A program made the translations under genes and the position numbers. Source: Trifolium pratense (taxonomy: Eukaryota > Streptophyta > Magnoliopsida > Fabales > Fabaceae). From it: a stretch of DNA of 64,000 nucleotides. The stretch lies in contig NC_060062.1 in the NCBI RefSeq assembly GCF_020283565.1, forward strand, positions 60,404,409 through 60,468,408, written 5' to 3'. Positions 10,551-24,904 of the stretch are shown in pieces (position 1 is the first letter of the stretch; every line of letters starts with the position of its first letter). Under the pieces are notes generated by a model. It saw nothing but the letters and a program-made list of their open reading frames with translations, was not told where the DNA came from and did no database searches.

Positions 10551-11489
10551 ATGGCTGGAAACAATAATTTCCATGCAAACTTACCAGTTTTCGATGGAAA
10601 GAATTGGGATTTGTGGGTTAAGCAAATGAAGGTGATTTTCACTTTTCAAGAGGTATTTGAACAAGTGAATGCAGAGATTGCTCCACTCCCAGCCAATGCA
10701 ACTGAAGAACAAAGAACAACTTTCAGAGAAGCAACGAAGAAAGACAACAAAGCTCTATTTCTCATTCATCAATGTGTAGATTCGAAGGTGTTTGAGAAAA
10801 TTGCAGATGCTGAAACTTCCAAAGGTGCTTGGGATATTCTGCAAAAGAGCTATGGTGGTGATGCTAAGGTAAAGAAGGTAAAATTACAAGCATTAAAGAG
10901 GCAATATGAACTGTTACAGATGAAGAATGATGAAAAGGTTGCAGATTACTTCACAAGATTAGTGACTCTCACTAATCAGATGAAGAATTGTGGTAATACT
11001 CTTGAAGAACAAGAAAAGGTTGAAAAGGTACTTAGGACTTTAACTTCAAAATTTGATCACATTGTGGTGACAATTGAAGAGACAAAAGACCTAAGTGAAG
11101 TAAAGATTGAAGATCTGCAGAGTACTCTTGAAGCTCATGAGATGAAGCATGGTGAGAGAGACCATGGCAAAGATGATGAGCAAGTTCTTTTAGCCAAATT
11201 CAAGAAATTTCAGAATAACAAAAAGAATTGGCAAAAGAAAAAGAAAGAGTTCAAGAAAGACAAGGACAATGATGAAGATAAGCCTGAATCCTCTAATGGA
11301 TCGGAGGAGGGAAACAAAAGAAACAATTCAAGAAGAAAACTACAGACAAGAGCCACATACAATGTTACAATTGCTCAAAGTTTGGTCACTATGCAAATCA
11401 GTGTATGGCATCAAAGAAGAACAAAACTCAGCAAGGTGATGAAGAGGCAAATGTTGCAGAGAACACAGACTCAGATGATGATGATGTAA
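10551..11489 (+). CDS. Copia gag (zero frame)
   Basis: The start is the ATG in ACCATGGCT, a strong plant context. The frame can be extended upstream only from non-ATG codons. The product has the gag N-terminal domain typical of plant copia ([52 protein letters not shown]), then a Lys/Glu-rich linker. It encapsidates element RNA in cytoplasmic particles. After GGGAAAC at 11309-11315 this frame becomes unrelated sequence and stops at 11487-11489. The zinc knuckle expected at its end is encoded in the next frame. See the pol entry. Confidence 0.85.
   Translation: MAGNNNFHANLPVFDGKNWDLWVKQMKVIFTFQEVFEQVNAEIAPLPANATEEQRTTFREATKKDNKALFLIHQCVDSKVFEKIADAETSKGAWDILQKSYGGDAKVKKVKLQALKRQYELLQMKNDEKVADYFTRLVTLTNQMKNCGNTLEEQEKVEKVLRTLTSKFDHIVVTIEETKDLSEVKIEDLQSTLEAHEMKHGERDHGKDDEQVLLAKFKKFQNNKKNWQKKKKEFKKDKDNDEDKPESSNGSEEGNKRNNSRRKLQTRATYNVTIAQSLVTMQISVWHQRRTKLSKVMKRQMLQRTQTQMMMM
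11309..11315 (+). other. GGGAAAC at the gag/pol frame change
   Basis: In the gag frame the bases are phased G GGA AAC, exactly X XXY YYZ of a -1 slippery site, and the pol frame is the -1 frame. Downstream sequence is A-rich and shows no obvious stable stem. A one-base loss in the GGAGGAGGG run explains the data equally well. Confidence 0.5.
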
Positions 11490-14400
11490 GCTTCATGGTG
11501 ACAATCACTGATGAAATTGCAGGATCAATGGAGTGGTATTTTGATACAGGGTGTTCAAATCATATGACAGGCAACAGAAACATCTTGACTGATTTTGATA
11601 AATGTGTCAATACAAAGATCAAACTGGCAGATAGCAATTCCATTGATGCAAAGGGAATTGGCAATGTGGTTATTCAAAGGAAGAATGGCAAGAAGTGTGT
11701 CATTGAAAATGTTCTATATGTGCCCAGCATGAAGTGTAATTTGATGAGTGTTGGTCAATTACTTGACAAAGGATTCAAAGTTTATTTGGAAGATGGAGCA
11801 TTGCAGCTGCTTGATTCAAAGAGAAATTTGATCCTAAAGTCAGCACAGAGCAAGAATAGAACATTCAAGACACAATTGAGAGCCATTGAGTATGAATGTT
11901 TGACTGCAACCACTAAGAGCAATGACAGTGAACTATGGCACAAAAGGTATGGACATTTGAATTTCAAAAGTTTGTCAAAATTGAATTCAAAGAATATGGT
12001 GTTAGGTCTACCTAGTGTTATAGCTCCTGTAGAGACTTGTACTACTTGCTTATTGGGAAAACAACCAAGAGATTCATTCAAAAATTATCTACCAATGAGA
12101 TCCAGTGATGTGTTGAATATTGTACATTCAGATATTTGTGGACCTATAGATGTGTTATCTACTGGTGGAAACAAATACTTTATTACATTTGTAGATGAAT
12201 TCTCTAGAATGACTTGGTTGTATCACATTAAGGCTAAGAGTGATGCCTTTGATGTGTTCAAGAAGTTCAAAGCACTGGTTGAGAAGCAAAGTGGCAAGTC
12301 AATTAAAGTGTTGAGAACTGATGGTGGAGGTGAGTATACATCCACAGAATTTGAGAATTTCTGTACAGAGCAGGGTATAATTCATGAAGTTACAGCACCA
12401 TACACTCCTCAACACAATGGTCTTGCAGAGAGGAGAAATAGAAGTATACTCAATATGGCAAGGAGCATGGTCAAGCAGAAGCAATTACCCAAGAGATTCT
12501 GGGCTGAAGCAGTGTCTACTGCAGTGTATCTACTCAATAGATGTCCAACTAAGAGATTAAATGAGAAGGTTCCAGAAGAGGTATGGTCAAAGAGTAAACC
12601 AAGTGTGGCACATTTGAAAGTATTTGGCTCCCTATGTTACAAGCATGTGCCTGATGCAAGAAGAAAGAAACTGGATGACAAAAGTGAAGCTATGATATTT
12701 GTAGGATATCACAGAACTGGTGCTTATAGGCTATACAATCCTATCACTAACAAAGTTGAAATCAGCAGAGATGTGAAAGTCTTAGAAGATGAAAATTGGG
12801 ATTGGAAGCAGAAATCTTCATCTAAGAAAACTTATGCAGTGGACTTAGATGATGGACTAAATGTCAACAATGAACCTGTCACATTTGTCAATCAAAATCA
12901 AGGAGCTATCAGTGATGAGGAGATGCACACATCAAGTGATGATGAGGATGCAAATTTGCCACCAAGACCTCAGAGACAAACTCAATTACCTAGAAGATTG
13001 GCTGATTGTGAGATGCTGCAAGACAATGCAGTCAACAGTGAAGGTGATATTGTTCATTATGCAATGCTTGCAAATACTGAACCTATTAATGTGAGTGATG
13101 CATTAAAGAGTAAGGTTTGGTTAGAAGCAATGAATGAAGAGTTGAAGTCTATTGAGAAGAACAAGACATGGGAATTGTGCATGCTACCAGCAGACAAGAA
13201 AGCAATTGATGTCAAATGGGTGTACAAAGCTAAACAAAATCCTGAGGGTAAAGTAATAAAGCACAAAGCAAGGCTTGTGGCCAAAGGATTTCTGCAGAGG
13301 CAAGGTCTAGACTATGATGAAGTATTCTCACCAGTTGCAAGACATGAAACTATCAGGTTAGTGATTGCCTTAGCATGTAGTAGAAGATGGCCCTTATTCC
13401 ATTTAGATGTGAAATCAGCATTTTTAAATGGACCCTTAGAGGAAGATGTTTATGTGAAGCAACCTCCAGGATTTGAATTAAAGGGTAAAGGAGATAAAGT
13501 ACTCAAACTACATAAAGCACTGTATGGTTTAAAACAGGCCCCTAGAGCATGGAACAAGAGAATTGACAGCTTTCTTGCTATGCAAGGTTTCAAAAAATGC
13601 AGTGTTGAGTATGGAGTTTATATGAAATGCAGTAATGACAATCATATGGTGATCATATGTTTGTATGTTGATGATCTGTTAGTGACAGGTAGCTCACCAA
13701 TAGATATTGAAAATTTCAAATCTCAAATGAAGAATGAATTTGAAATGACAGACTTGGGGAAACTAACATACTTCTTAGGAATGGAACTGTTAGATACTCC
13801 TAAAGGAATGGTATTGCATCAAGCAAAATATGCTAGTGAAATCTTAAAGAAATTTGAGATGCTTGAGTGCAATTCATCTATTACACCTGCAGACACAAAA
13901 CTGAAGAATGAAGAAGATGGAATTGGTGATACAGTGGATCCAACCATGTTCAGACAATTGATAGGTTCATTGAGATATTTGTGTCAAACAAGACCAGATA
14001 TTAACTATGCAGTTGGTTATGTAAGCAGGTTTATGAGCAAGCCTTTGAAATCTCACTTCTTAGCTGCAAAAAGAATTCTGAGATACATCAATGGCACAGT
14101 CCACTATGGTGTTCTATTTCCATATTCTAATGACAGCACAAAATTGGAATTGGTTGGTTTCTCTGATGCAGATTGGTGTGGAGATAAAATTGAGAGAAAG
14201 AGCACAAGTGGATACATATTCAAATTTCAAAATGCACCAGTATCATGGTGTTCTAAGAAGCAGTCAGTCATAGCTCTCTCAAGCTGTGAGGCTGAATATG
14301 TAGCAGGATCTATGGCTGCTTGTCAAGCAAATTGGCTGCAATCACTACTCAGTGAGATGAACATAATTGACAACATTACTGTTATGTTGAAGCTTGACAA

Positions 14401-14629
14401 CAAATCAGCAATTAACCTTGTCAAGAATCCAGTCAGTCATGGCAAGAGCAAACATATTGAAACTAGGTTTCATTATCTTAGAGACCAAGTGAATAAAGGA
14501 AAATTGAATCTGGAGTATTGTTCTACCAACAATCAACAAGCTGATATTTTGACTAAGGCAGTGAAGAGGGATCAATTTCTCAAGCTCAGAAGAGAAATGG
14601 GAGTTGTTAGCTTTGACAGTTTGAATTAA
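11312..14629 (+). CDS. Copia pol polyprotein (zinc knuckle, PR, IN, RT, RNase H)
   Basis: The frame is open from the slippage point; its first ATG is 11405. Just before that ATG lies the CCHC knuckle [14 protein letters not shown]. The aspartic protease motif is in [17 protein letters not shown]-pre-integrase HHCC region ([11 protein letters not shown] ... CTTCLLGKQ) leads to the integrase catalytic triad: Asp in HSDICGP, Asp in RTDGGGEY and Glu in GLAERRNR. Reverse transcriptase shows [23 protein letters not shown] and the YVDDLLVTG active site. RNase H shows [20 protein letters not shown] and the ILTKAV end. All catalytic residues are present and no internal stop is seen to TAA at 14627-14629, immediately before the polypurine tract. 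Only the missing in-frame start separates it from a working polyprotein. Confidence 0.92.
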   Translation, partial: KQKKQFKKKTTDKSHIQCYNCSKFGHYANQCMASKKNKTQQGDEEANVAENTDSDDDDVSFMVTITDEIAGSMEWYFDTGCSNHMTGNRNILTDFDKCVNTKIKLADSNSIDAKGIGNVVIQRKNGKKCVIENVLYVPSMKCNLMSVGQLLDKGFKVYLEDGALQLLDSKRNLILKSAQSKNRTFKTQLRAIEYECLTATTKSNDSELWHKRYGHLNFKSLSKLNSKNMVLGLPSVIAPVETCTTCLLGKQPRDSFKNYLPMRSSDVLNIVHSDICGPIDVLSTGGNKYFITFVDEFSRMTWLYHIKAKSDAFDVFKKFKALVEKQSGKSIKVLRTDGGGEYTSTEFENFCTEQGIIHEVTAPYTPQHNGLAERRNRSILNMARSMVKQKQLPKRFWAEAVSTAVYLLNRCPTKRLNEKVPEEVWSKSKPSVAHLKVFGSLCYKHVPDARRKKLDDKSEAMIFVGYHRTGAYRLYNPITNKVEISRDVKVLEDENWDWKQKSSSKKTYAVDLDDGLNVNNEPVTFVNQNQGAISDEEMHTSSDDEDANLPPRPQRQTQLPRRLADCEMLQDNAVNSEGDIVHYAMLANTEPINVSDALKSKVWLEAMNEELKSIEKNKTWELCMLPADKKAIDVKWVYKAKQNPEGKVIKHKARLVAKGFLQRQGLDYDEVFSPVARHETIRLVIALACSRRWPLFHLDVKSAFLNGPLEEDVYVKQPPGFELKGKGDKVLKLHKALYGLKQAPRAWNKRIDSFLAMQGFKKCSVEYGVYMKCSNDNHMVIICLYVDDLLVTGSSPIDIENFKSQMKNEFEMTDLGKLTYFLGMELLDTPKGMVLHQAKYASEILKKFEMLECNSSITPADTKLKNEEDGIGDTVDPTMFRQLIGSLRYLCQTRPDINYAVGYVSRFMSKPLKSHFLAAKRILRYINGTVHYGVLFPYSNDSTKLELVGFSDADWCGDKIERKSTSGYIFKFQNAPVSWCSKKQSVIALSSCEAEYVAGSMAACQANWLQSLLSEMNIIDNITVMLKLDNKSAINLVKNPVSHGKSKHIETRFHYLRDQVNKGKLNLEYCSTNNQQADILTKAVKRDQFLKLRREMGVVSFDSLN

Positions 14630-14636
14630 GGAGGAG
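14628..14636 (+). promoter_or_regulatory. Polypurine tract
   Basis: AAGGAGGAG abuts the 3' LTR and overlaps the end of the pol stop codon. It primes plus-strand synthesis. Confidence 0.85.
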
Positions 14637-14931
14637 TATTGGTTTTAATTCAAAACTGATTTCTGTTATGGCAGTTATTTTTCTGTTTTCATAGTTAGTT
14701 GTAGTTTGTTATACTTTTCTACTTTGGTTGTTAGATTAGTTATGATAAGAGGGAGGTTGAATAACTTGGAGTCCAAGTAACAACTAGCCCACCACTTGTT
14801 GTATATAAACCCCTTTTGTGATTAATAAAATTGACTCCTTTTCTTTTAATCATTCTTCTCATAAAAGTTTGCTATTCAATTCTCCAAATCTTCTTCTTAG
14901 TTGTTTCTCTTTGTTTGGAATATCTCCAACA
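14637..14931 (+). repeat. Copia 3' LTR
   Basis: A 295-bp copy of the 5' LTR with T at 14819 in place of C. Its TATA box is at 14802-14808, and it is followed by GTTAA. Confidence 0.95.
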
Positions 14932-15070
14932 GTTAAAAGTAAAATTTAACCAAAATATAAACCCTTAAAGGATGAAAATATTATGACTTTGTTTAATAAC
15001 TCATTATTAACTATGAATTCTACCAATATAACAGTTATTTATTATCATAAAAATATATTAAGGAAAATGA

Positions 15071-15164
15071 TACTTTCTCCGGATACAATTATAAGTAAAA
15101 AACACTTTTTTTTTTAATAAACCTAAAAAGTGTTTTTTGCTTATAATTGTGTCCGGAGGGAGTA
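15071..15164. repeat. Short Stowaway-like MITE
   Basis: About 94 bp bounded by TA: TACTTTCTCCGGATACAATT at the left and AATTGTGTCCGGAGGGAGTA at the right fold into one long hairpin. The TA target and CTCCCTCCG-type end fit Tc1/mariner MITEs. 14937-15070 and 15165-15297 hold nothing else. Confidence 0.75.
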
Positions 15165-15297
15165 TGTTTTACCAAAAGCAAGACCTTCACTCCGACAAAC
15201 AAACAAACACAAAAAGAATCTCTAAATTATAAAATACCATTTTTTTTTACTCAAATAAACTCAACTCATTTCATTAAATAATTGTTGCTCAATACAA

Positions 15298-15560
15298 AAA
15301 GGAATCAAATGAAAAGAACTACGCCTAGTCCAAGAATTGATCGCTTTAACTAACAAATGTATAACCGAATTCGCTTGGCGCTTGACAAACCTTGACCTCA
15401 AAATTGTAATGTGGAGCTAATAAACTCTTAATACTAGATATAAGCAAGCTAAATTCTGATTGTCCACCATAATTTGTGTGAACTGCTTGTACCACTAGTT
15501 GTGAGTCACTCTCAAATATTACTTTCTCGATATTCATTTGTATAGCAGCTTGCAAAGCTT
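15298..15560 (-). pseudogene. LINE RNase H-like domain scrap
   Basis: On the minus strand, VIFESDSQLVVQAV (catalytic Asp region) and GGQSEFSLLISSIKSLL ... NFEVK match the last third of the LINE RNase H-like domain seen at 34240-34480 and 37723-38127. The terminal AHTLARA motif is disrupted by a frame change near 15370. A T-run at 15241-15249 is probably the A-tail. Confidence 0.65.
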
Positions 15561-15947
15561 AATACTGATGATTAAAAAAGTTATATGATGTCTTGTAAGT
15601 ATATTATAGGAGTCTAAATTTGAGATTCTCTATTTCTTAATACTGATGATTTTTATTATGTTTTTGGAATCGGAATAATTGAGGACCTAAGTTCAAAACA
15701 AACAAACTATTTCCTACAACTACACCTATAATATGAGATAATAAATGGAAATTCTAAATGAAGCTAAACATTGGACTTTTTTTCTTCACAAATAAACATT
15801 GCACGTTTATTCGCCCATCACTTTAGCTCCATCAATCTCTTCCCAACCTAAAACAACCAACACTAATTTAATCGGTTTAGATTAAATCTTCAAATTCACC
15901 GAGTTTTTGGTTTGGTTCTTATGTCTTTAAATTAGAGTTGAATTATC

Positions 15948-16262
15948 TCTTGCACTACTATATATATTAGGACATCTCTCTTGCATTAATTCAACAATTA
16001 AAATTGAAAACAAAAATAATGTGGTTAAAAGAGAATCAATAGGAGAGATCTAAGATTGTAGTAATTACTAATATACTACTACATGAGATGATCAATCATA
16101 AGAGAATTTGAATCACTTTCAAACTGCCCTGTTTATCCTACTCTAATCTAAATCATTCATCTCTCATGTTATATTATCTTTTTATTTGTGTGCATTCAAC
16201 CGTTGAATTAACAAAATAATATCAAGAGAGTTGGACAATAACATCAAGAGAGGATACAAATC
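15948..16262. repeat. Possible MITE (ATCTCTTG ... CAAGAGAG ends)
   Basis: The left arm (ATCTCTTGCACTACTATA ... ACATCTCTCTTGCATTAATT) and right arm (GAATTAACAAAATAATATCA ... CATCAAGAGAG) are imperfect inverted copies of about 60 bp. No coding. The match is ragged. Confidence 0.4.
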
Positions 16263-16276
16263 CCTTTTAAACTAAA

Positions 16277-16510
16277 GATTTTTTTTGCCAACCTACCTAT
16301 TTTCTCGCGCGCCTTATGAATTTACCAAAATACCCGTTTGTTACTTAGGTAGCGGGCACCCCTCAAAAACATCATACCTTTATAGCGTCCGCTACTTAAG
16401 AAGCGAATGACATTTACAAAAATTTCTCATTTTCATAACGTCCGCTACTTAAATAATGAAACAGTAAAATATAAAAATACATAGAACACGCAAGAAACTG
16501 GTAGATGATA
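16277..16510. repeat. GCTACTTAAGTAGC-type repeat (copy 2)
   Basis: Colinear with 9008-9230. It carries CCGCTACTTAAGAAGCG and CCGCTACTTAAATAATG, each preceded by CGT. The ends (CCTACCTATTTTCTCGCG; right-end reverse complement TCTACCAGTTTCTTGCG) form a poor inverted repeat. The remainder to 17500 is AT-rich with no recognised element. Confidence 0.55.
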
Positions 16511-17525
16511 AAAGAAATCTTTTGAAACTAAGTCTAAAGTGAAAGTTTTATCCCATTCCACATATGGTGACATTTTTTTTAGGTTACCATAATATTAGTA
16601 CGAAGTTTTTACTGTTGTGAGCAATGACTAATCTTTGTCGAGAACATGTGAGACACATAAGATGAGTTCTCCCCTCCCAACCAAATTTTTTCCATATACA
16701 TGAGTCATAAATCAAATTTCTAACCACATATTTAAGGGGACCAAAATTCTTACCACTTCAACCGATTCATCTTCTCCCATATGGTCACATTTGATTGCTT
16801 CTAAGATAAGTCTTGGTGGTGATTACGTTGCGTCATAGGTCACGAATTAGTGACGTTTGTTGCACTACTACTTGACCCCCACTACTTCCTATTTCACCTC
16901 AAAATCACTTTTATTCTTTGGCCCACACTTCACTTTCTCCACCAAGCTTTGCCCTTCATCCACCACACAAACAAACCCATTTTTATTTTTTATTTTTTTG
17001 GTTTTAAGAGGATAGGAGTTGGTGAGGGAATATAACACCTCCAATTATACACAATAACCTGGAAACTATTGCTTAACATAATTTAATAATTTTTTTTGAA
17101 GCATAACATAATTTAATATTAAAGTTTGCTTATTTCATATTTCACATATTAGGTTTTATAAATAACATATTTAGAGTTAATTAAATGTGTTTTTAGTTAT
17201 CAAAATCATGTGTAATATAAAAGATCATTTTCGAATGTTATGGGATATGCAAACAAAACATTGAAAAAAACTCGTTGGCATTGGTTGAACTAAAAGCCAT
17301 CCAATAAATAAATTGGTTGGGGAAAAAGGAAAAACCCATACTTAAATTAGTGTTGGTCTAATTAATTATAGTGTACTAATTTTATTTAAGAATTAAGGAT
17401 TATGATGAATAAATTGAAGGACAAAAGTCCCTATCTTACCAACTTAACCATGAAACATGAAAGGTATATGAATGTTGTGCCTTGTCCACTTATGATTACA
17501 AATTTGATATGCTTTGGGAATTGCT

Positions 17526-17730
17526 TACGTGGCAAGTCATTATTGGTTAATAGAGTTGGCGGGAGTTGGTGAGTGACCCAACCCAACTCTTTCTTACCCT
17601 AAATTTTTTGGTTTTAAGAAGCTCAACAATATAGGACTCTTCCTCATTTCACACATACCAAATACCAAATACCAAACAATCTCAACAACACAACACAAGA
17701 CACCTCTCAAAACTTCTCTTCATCAAGGTA
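17526..17730 (+). promoter_or_regulatory. Probable promoter and untranslated leader of HCT
   Basis: TTACGTGGCAAG (G-box-like) and GACCCAACCCAACTC (resembling the AC-rich MYB sites of lignin genes) precede a TATA-like CAATATAGGA at about 17625. A CA/CT-rich leader follows, ending CTTCATCAAG before GTAACA at about 17728. If GTAACA is a donor, the leader could splice to the AG at about 18555, just before the coding start at 18581. This is inference from composition and splice-like sites. Confidence 0.4.
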
Positions 17731-18532
17731 ACAATGTTTATTTCTTTCCTTCTCATTTTGATTTTCTTCCTTATTCATCATCTCATCTCATTTATTTCAA
17801 TTTCCATTCCAATGTGTATCAAATGTTTTTAGTCACATATGTTTGAATTATCCACACTATAATTTCGTTGAAGTTATAAAACGTAGCTTTTGTTAAAATT
17901 GCGGTGATTCACAATAATTTATCAACCAAAGTGGAAGGTAGACAATAGCGAATGCAAGTGTGTTTTTTTAAATACAAGTTTGTAATCTCCGACAAGAATC
18001 AATTCTTTCATAAGTATTTAGGATTTGTTTATTTGATACTTTTCTTTATAAGATCACTTTTTCCATACTTTTTTAAATATTTTTTTATATATTCAATAAA
18101 AAATTTAAGTAATAATCATATACAAGGCAATTGAGGATTTATTTCCAATTACTTAATGATTGTATGCATTTATAATTTTTTTTTTTGATAATCTTATAAT
18201 TTGTTTCTTTGATATTTTTCTTCATAAGTTACCGTTATTTTTTCAATTTTTAGAAATTTATTTAGTATACTAAAGTAAGTTTTATTTTATATATATAAAA
18301 AAGGTAAGTTTTATAAGAAAATTAAAATGTTAGAATGAAATCAAATTTTACTTAGTAATTTATCAGAAAAATCTCTTTATAATGGAAGTATATATAATTA
18401 AGTTCCAATATATTATGTATATTGCCTTTTGGTGTGTGTTTTTTTGACTCATTTGTCTTTTGGTGTCAATGAAAAAAATATTCTCTTTTGGTGGATACAT
18501 GAAATGAATGATGGTAATGCTATATATACTAA

Positions 18533-21716
<3,184 letters not shown>

Positions 21717-22140
21717 AGAAACAATTGGAACAGCACTGTTTCTAAGGTGGTGTTTTGTTTCCTAGTTTTTGGTTTTTCTTTAGGTACATTTGGTGAACTA
21801 TATGCAAATGTTAATGAGACTTGTTTCAGCTTATCATAGAGTAAATCTATGGTAAGCATTATAATCTGTAAACAATTTAATTTCATGTTGCAGTTTGCAC
21901 AAGACTTCAAACATTTGGAAATTTGTTATATGAAAATGTCTTACTGATAATATTTATGTATGAAATTCACATCTATCCTCCTCCCAGAGGCAATTCGTGG
22001 TCGAACAACACGAGTAAGACATCTCTTATCTTGACAAGAGTTCGAACTAGATATTTCTCACTAAGTAGTGAATTTTTGTACTCATTCTCTCTACTTACAG
22101 ACCTAACATGTTTCACTAGGCCAACTCCATTGAGTTAGCT

Positions 22141-22290
22141 CTCTTTTTTTTTCCGCGTAAACCAGGTATCCTCTGCGCGCAATTGCAAAGGCTAATCCCT
22201 TGAGCCTTGTGGGACCCAAATGAGCGGCAAACTCTCCCTAAGAGTTTTAACGCTGCTGTATGCCTAAGCCAGGGATCGAATCCATTGAGT
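22141..22290 (-). repeat. SINE-like retroposon
   Basis: On the minus strand it starts with GATTCGATCCCTGGC and has GCCGCTCATTTGGGTCCCAC and GCGCAGAGGATACCTGG. It ends in an A-run (the T-run at 22145-22151). It looks like a 5'-shortened retroposon. 21717-22140 is HCT 3' flank with no clear feature. Confidence 0.5.
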
Positions 22291-22492
22291 TAGCTCTTTA
22301 GATAATACGATCAATGATTTTCCTTTCTGATTGGAATTGGAAATCTGTAATATGCTTAACTCAAAGCATTTATTCATGTTAAAATTTAAGTTTTGACAAT
22401 TTAGAAGGACAACAATACATTATGATGTACAAAGATGCATTTCTCTTCTAAACAAGCCCATGCTTCAAACAGAACTAAAAGTGTTTGAAAAT

Positions 22493-22973
22493 TCATAGCA
22501 ACTTAGCATGAAAGGAGAAGAATAATACTAAAACAAAGCTTATACACACATTTGAAATCCAAGGTATCAAGGAAGGTGCAGAGTTTCTAGAACGGTGAGA
22601 GTCAGGGCGGTTATTAACATTTGATCCACCTTTGGTTCCTTTTCCTTTATGAGCTCTCCTAATCGACAAATGATCTCGTTCGAACTTTTCCTCCTTTATG
22701 TTTCCATAGTTTCCAACAGCTTAATAGAATAAGTAAAATTTAGTATTAGCATAGCAGCAAAAAAAGAAAAGAAAAAAGCATAACAACAATTTAGGAAATG
22801 ATTCTTTAAAAAGCCGAAAAATGTTTACTACTAATAGGTTGCTTTCTTTGCATGTTGCTATTTGACGAGTTTAGGCTTCTTTGTTCTGAACTGAAATTTC
22901 CATTTAAACAAAAGCTTGATATGGCTTGAGTGCATAAAACAATGATGAAGCATGCAAGAAATCTTAATCTCAT
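22493..22973 (-). CDS. Small secreted protein, divergent member of the GRP-like array
   Basis: Two exons on the minus strand, exon 1 22832-22973 and exon 2 22493-22719. The 112-bp phase-1 intron (GTAGTAAAC...TATTAAG) gives a 122-residue product. Exon 1 starts MRLRFLACFIIVLCTQAISS, a clear signal peptide, followed by a Ser/Asn-rich stretch with EQRSLN as in its neighbours. Exon 2 starts VGNYGNIKEEKF, where the other genes have GN-x-x-GNGNIE. It has no Gly-rich core, only a basic segment with KGKGTKGG, and it ends in the hydrophobic tail VCISFVLVLFFSF. A minus-strand TATATAA near 23035 fits a short leader. Exon plan, intron length and phase, and both ends match the array, so I read it as a diverged relative. 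The function is unknown and secretion is inferred. Confidence 0.65.
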
Positions 22974-23629
22974 TGTCGGCTGAGGTTCTATGTACACAAT
23001 ATGATAATTCTCACAATATGAGAAAAGGGTTTATATAAGCTGTAAAAAGAGAGGGAGAGATGCATATGTGAAGAAAGGATCAAATTCTCTTTGTAGACAT
23101 ATGATTGCTTGAAAGAGAAGCAAGAAGAGTGCTTCATTTAGAGCCTCTATCTCGAGTTGCATCCGATGCTTGTAATCTTAACCATGAATCATGAGATTGA
23201 TTTGGATTCCCCATAGTCATAATCTCACGCATTCACTCAATCAACACATCAACCGTTGTTAGATCGAGATCAGACAGCGTAGAAAGCACACATTTTGATA
23301 TTGTTTTTAACATTAACATACGGAGCTTGAAATCTGGACCGTTTGATCTCGATCCAATGGTCAACAATGTGCCAACTGCGTGAATGCATGAAATCCAAAT
23401 CCCAAAATTAGTTAATAATATCTCTTGGAACAACCAGCATAGAGAATTTTACTTTTATGCCAAAGATAGGAAGAGACACAAGAAATGACACAAAGTAATG
23501 TTCCTAAGCATGCCTGCAATGGTTGAAAGAATATAGAATAAAGTAATGTTCCTAAGTATGCCTGCAATCTTACTGATCAAGTTAACTGCATGTTGCAAAA
23601 CCTTAATCTACAAAGTTTATTACACTGAA

Positions 23630-24904
23630 TAATATACCTTTTGTTTTGGCTTAAACCATTGTGAACAACATGAAGGGTAAATAAATATAACAGCATGACT
23701 GAGAACATTCTTTAACTCTTTCATTGAGCATGAGTTTTGCAGTTGTATTTGTAACTCTCTGCAATAAATGTCAATGTTTGAAGCAACTAGTTCAATTTGG
23801 CAGTGCTTCTCTATTGTCAAAAGTAACCTTGTGATTGTTTTTCTTGGAGATTTTTTGGCCTGCTTTGGACCACCCTTTTACTGCAACCCCTGTTGTCTTC
23901 GATCTTAGGTGTTTTTCGGCAGCATTTGTAGGAGGTAGGTGGGGATTTAGTTTCGTTTAGTTGTGGCCATGTCGGCTTAATTTCGGGGTTTTTAGTCGTT
24001 TATTTATCTTCCTGTATTGAGTTTATATATCTTTGCCATTCAAAAATAAAAAATAAAAAATTTCGTCATCGTTTCATCGACTTTTGATCAAACTCTTGCA
24101 AATGATTTTGGTACATCAAATGTTTTGGCACATATGTGCCAATGTTTAAACCAAAAGATCTCTTCATTGATGCAAGTAGTGAAGTCATTTTCATACTTAA
24201 GTTCAAATTTGAATAAAAATATTGGATTATCTAGCTGTCAAATGAAAATTTTAAAAAATTGATTATAAATGCATATTTTGGGATGGTGGAGTCCCTACCC
24301 TATGTGTGGAAAGTTTTGAGTAGGCCGACTTTATTTTGTTGAATCAATATTAAAATATTTGGCCGTGTTTTGATAAACAACTTAATTAAGCGTTTATAGC
24401 ATAAACGCTTATGGAAAAGCTATTTCTATGATGAAATAAAGTCAAATTGTTTTCGTATAAACTATAAGCTATTTTCACAAATTATCTTTGAAAGCTTATG
24501 GAAATCAGCTGAAAACAACTTATTGACATGTCATAAAGCTATTTCTATAAGCTTTTCCAAATTATCTCGCAAGTGCTTATTCTCTCTAGAATTTCAACCT
24601 TACAAGTCACAAGTTCAACCTTTACATATTTGCATATAGTTACCCCTGGCTAGACTATTTTATTTCTTTTTTCACAGCAACATGCAAAGATTCATACATC
24701 TATTCATACTACATTCCCTAATAAAATTATGGATGACAATATACCACAAAGATGGAGGACACAAACTAATCAACAAGCAAACATGTTCTTAATTGTGGCC
24801 AAAATATACATTTGAAGTAGAGATATTATTAATGTAGGCTTAAACAAATGCAACATAACATGATACTTAACTAGTGGAAATGAAATGGAAATGAAATAGG
24901 GTGA
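23630..24904. repeat. 3' flank paralogous to 27420-28256
   Basis: Colinear blocks are shared: GGCTTAAACCATKGTG, ACTGAGAA, GCAATAAATGTCAATK, then TTTGGTACATCAARTG and CAAATGTGCCAATG-like text. The genes downstream of each block (24905 and 28257) are paralogues, so gene plus 3' flank were duplicated together. This copy has an extra insert at about 23830-24060 that ends in an A-rich tail. 22974-23630 holds no recognised feature. Confidence 0.6.
24352..24600. repeat. MITE-like sequence
   Basis: GTTTTGATAAACAACTTAATTAAGCGTTTATA, then several AAAGCTATTTCTAT and AGCTTTTCCA/TGGAAAAGCT inverted words, and TTATCTCGCAAGTGCTTA at the right. The style matches an abundant legume MITE, but the ends are not fixed here. 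Confidence 0.4.

Larger units (their letters stand above)
10139..14931 (+). mobile_element. Ty1/copia LTR retrotransposon, nearly pristine
   Basis: A full element of 4,793 bp: 295-bp LTRs, primer-binding site, gag, pol in copia order (protease, integrase, reverse transcriptase, RNase H) and polypurine tract. It is flanked by a 5-bp target duplication GTTAA (10134-10138 and 14932-14936). The LTRs differ at one visible position (C at 10321, T at 14819), so insertion is recent. The LTR ends are TA...CA (TATTGG...CCAACA) rather than TG...CA in both copies, so the change predates this insertion. The only coding lesion seen is the gag/pol frame change at 11309-11315. It inserted in intergenic DNA between the UGT and HCT genes. 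Confidence 0.95.
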
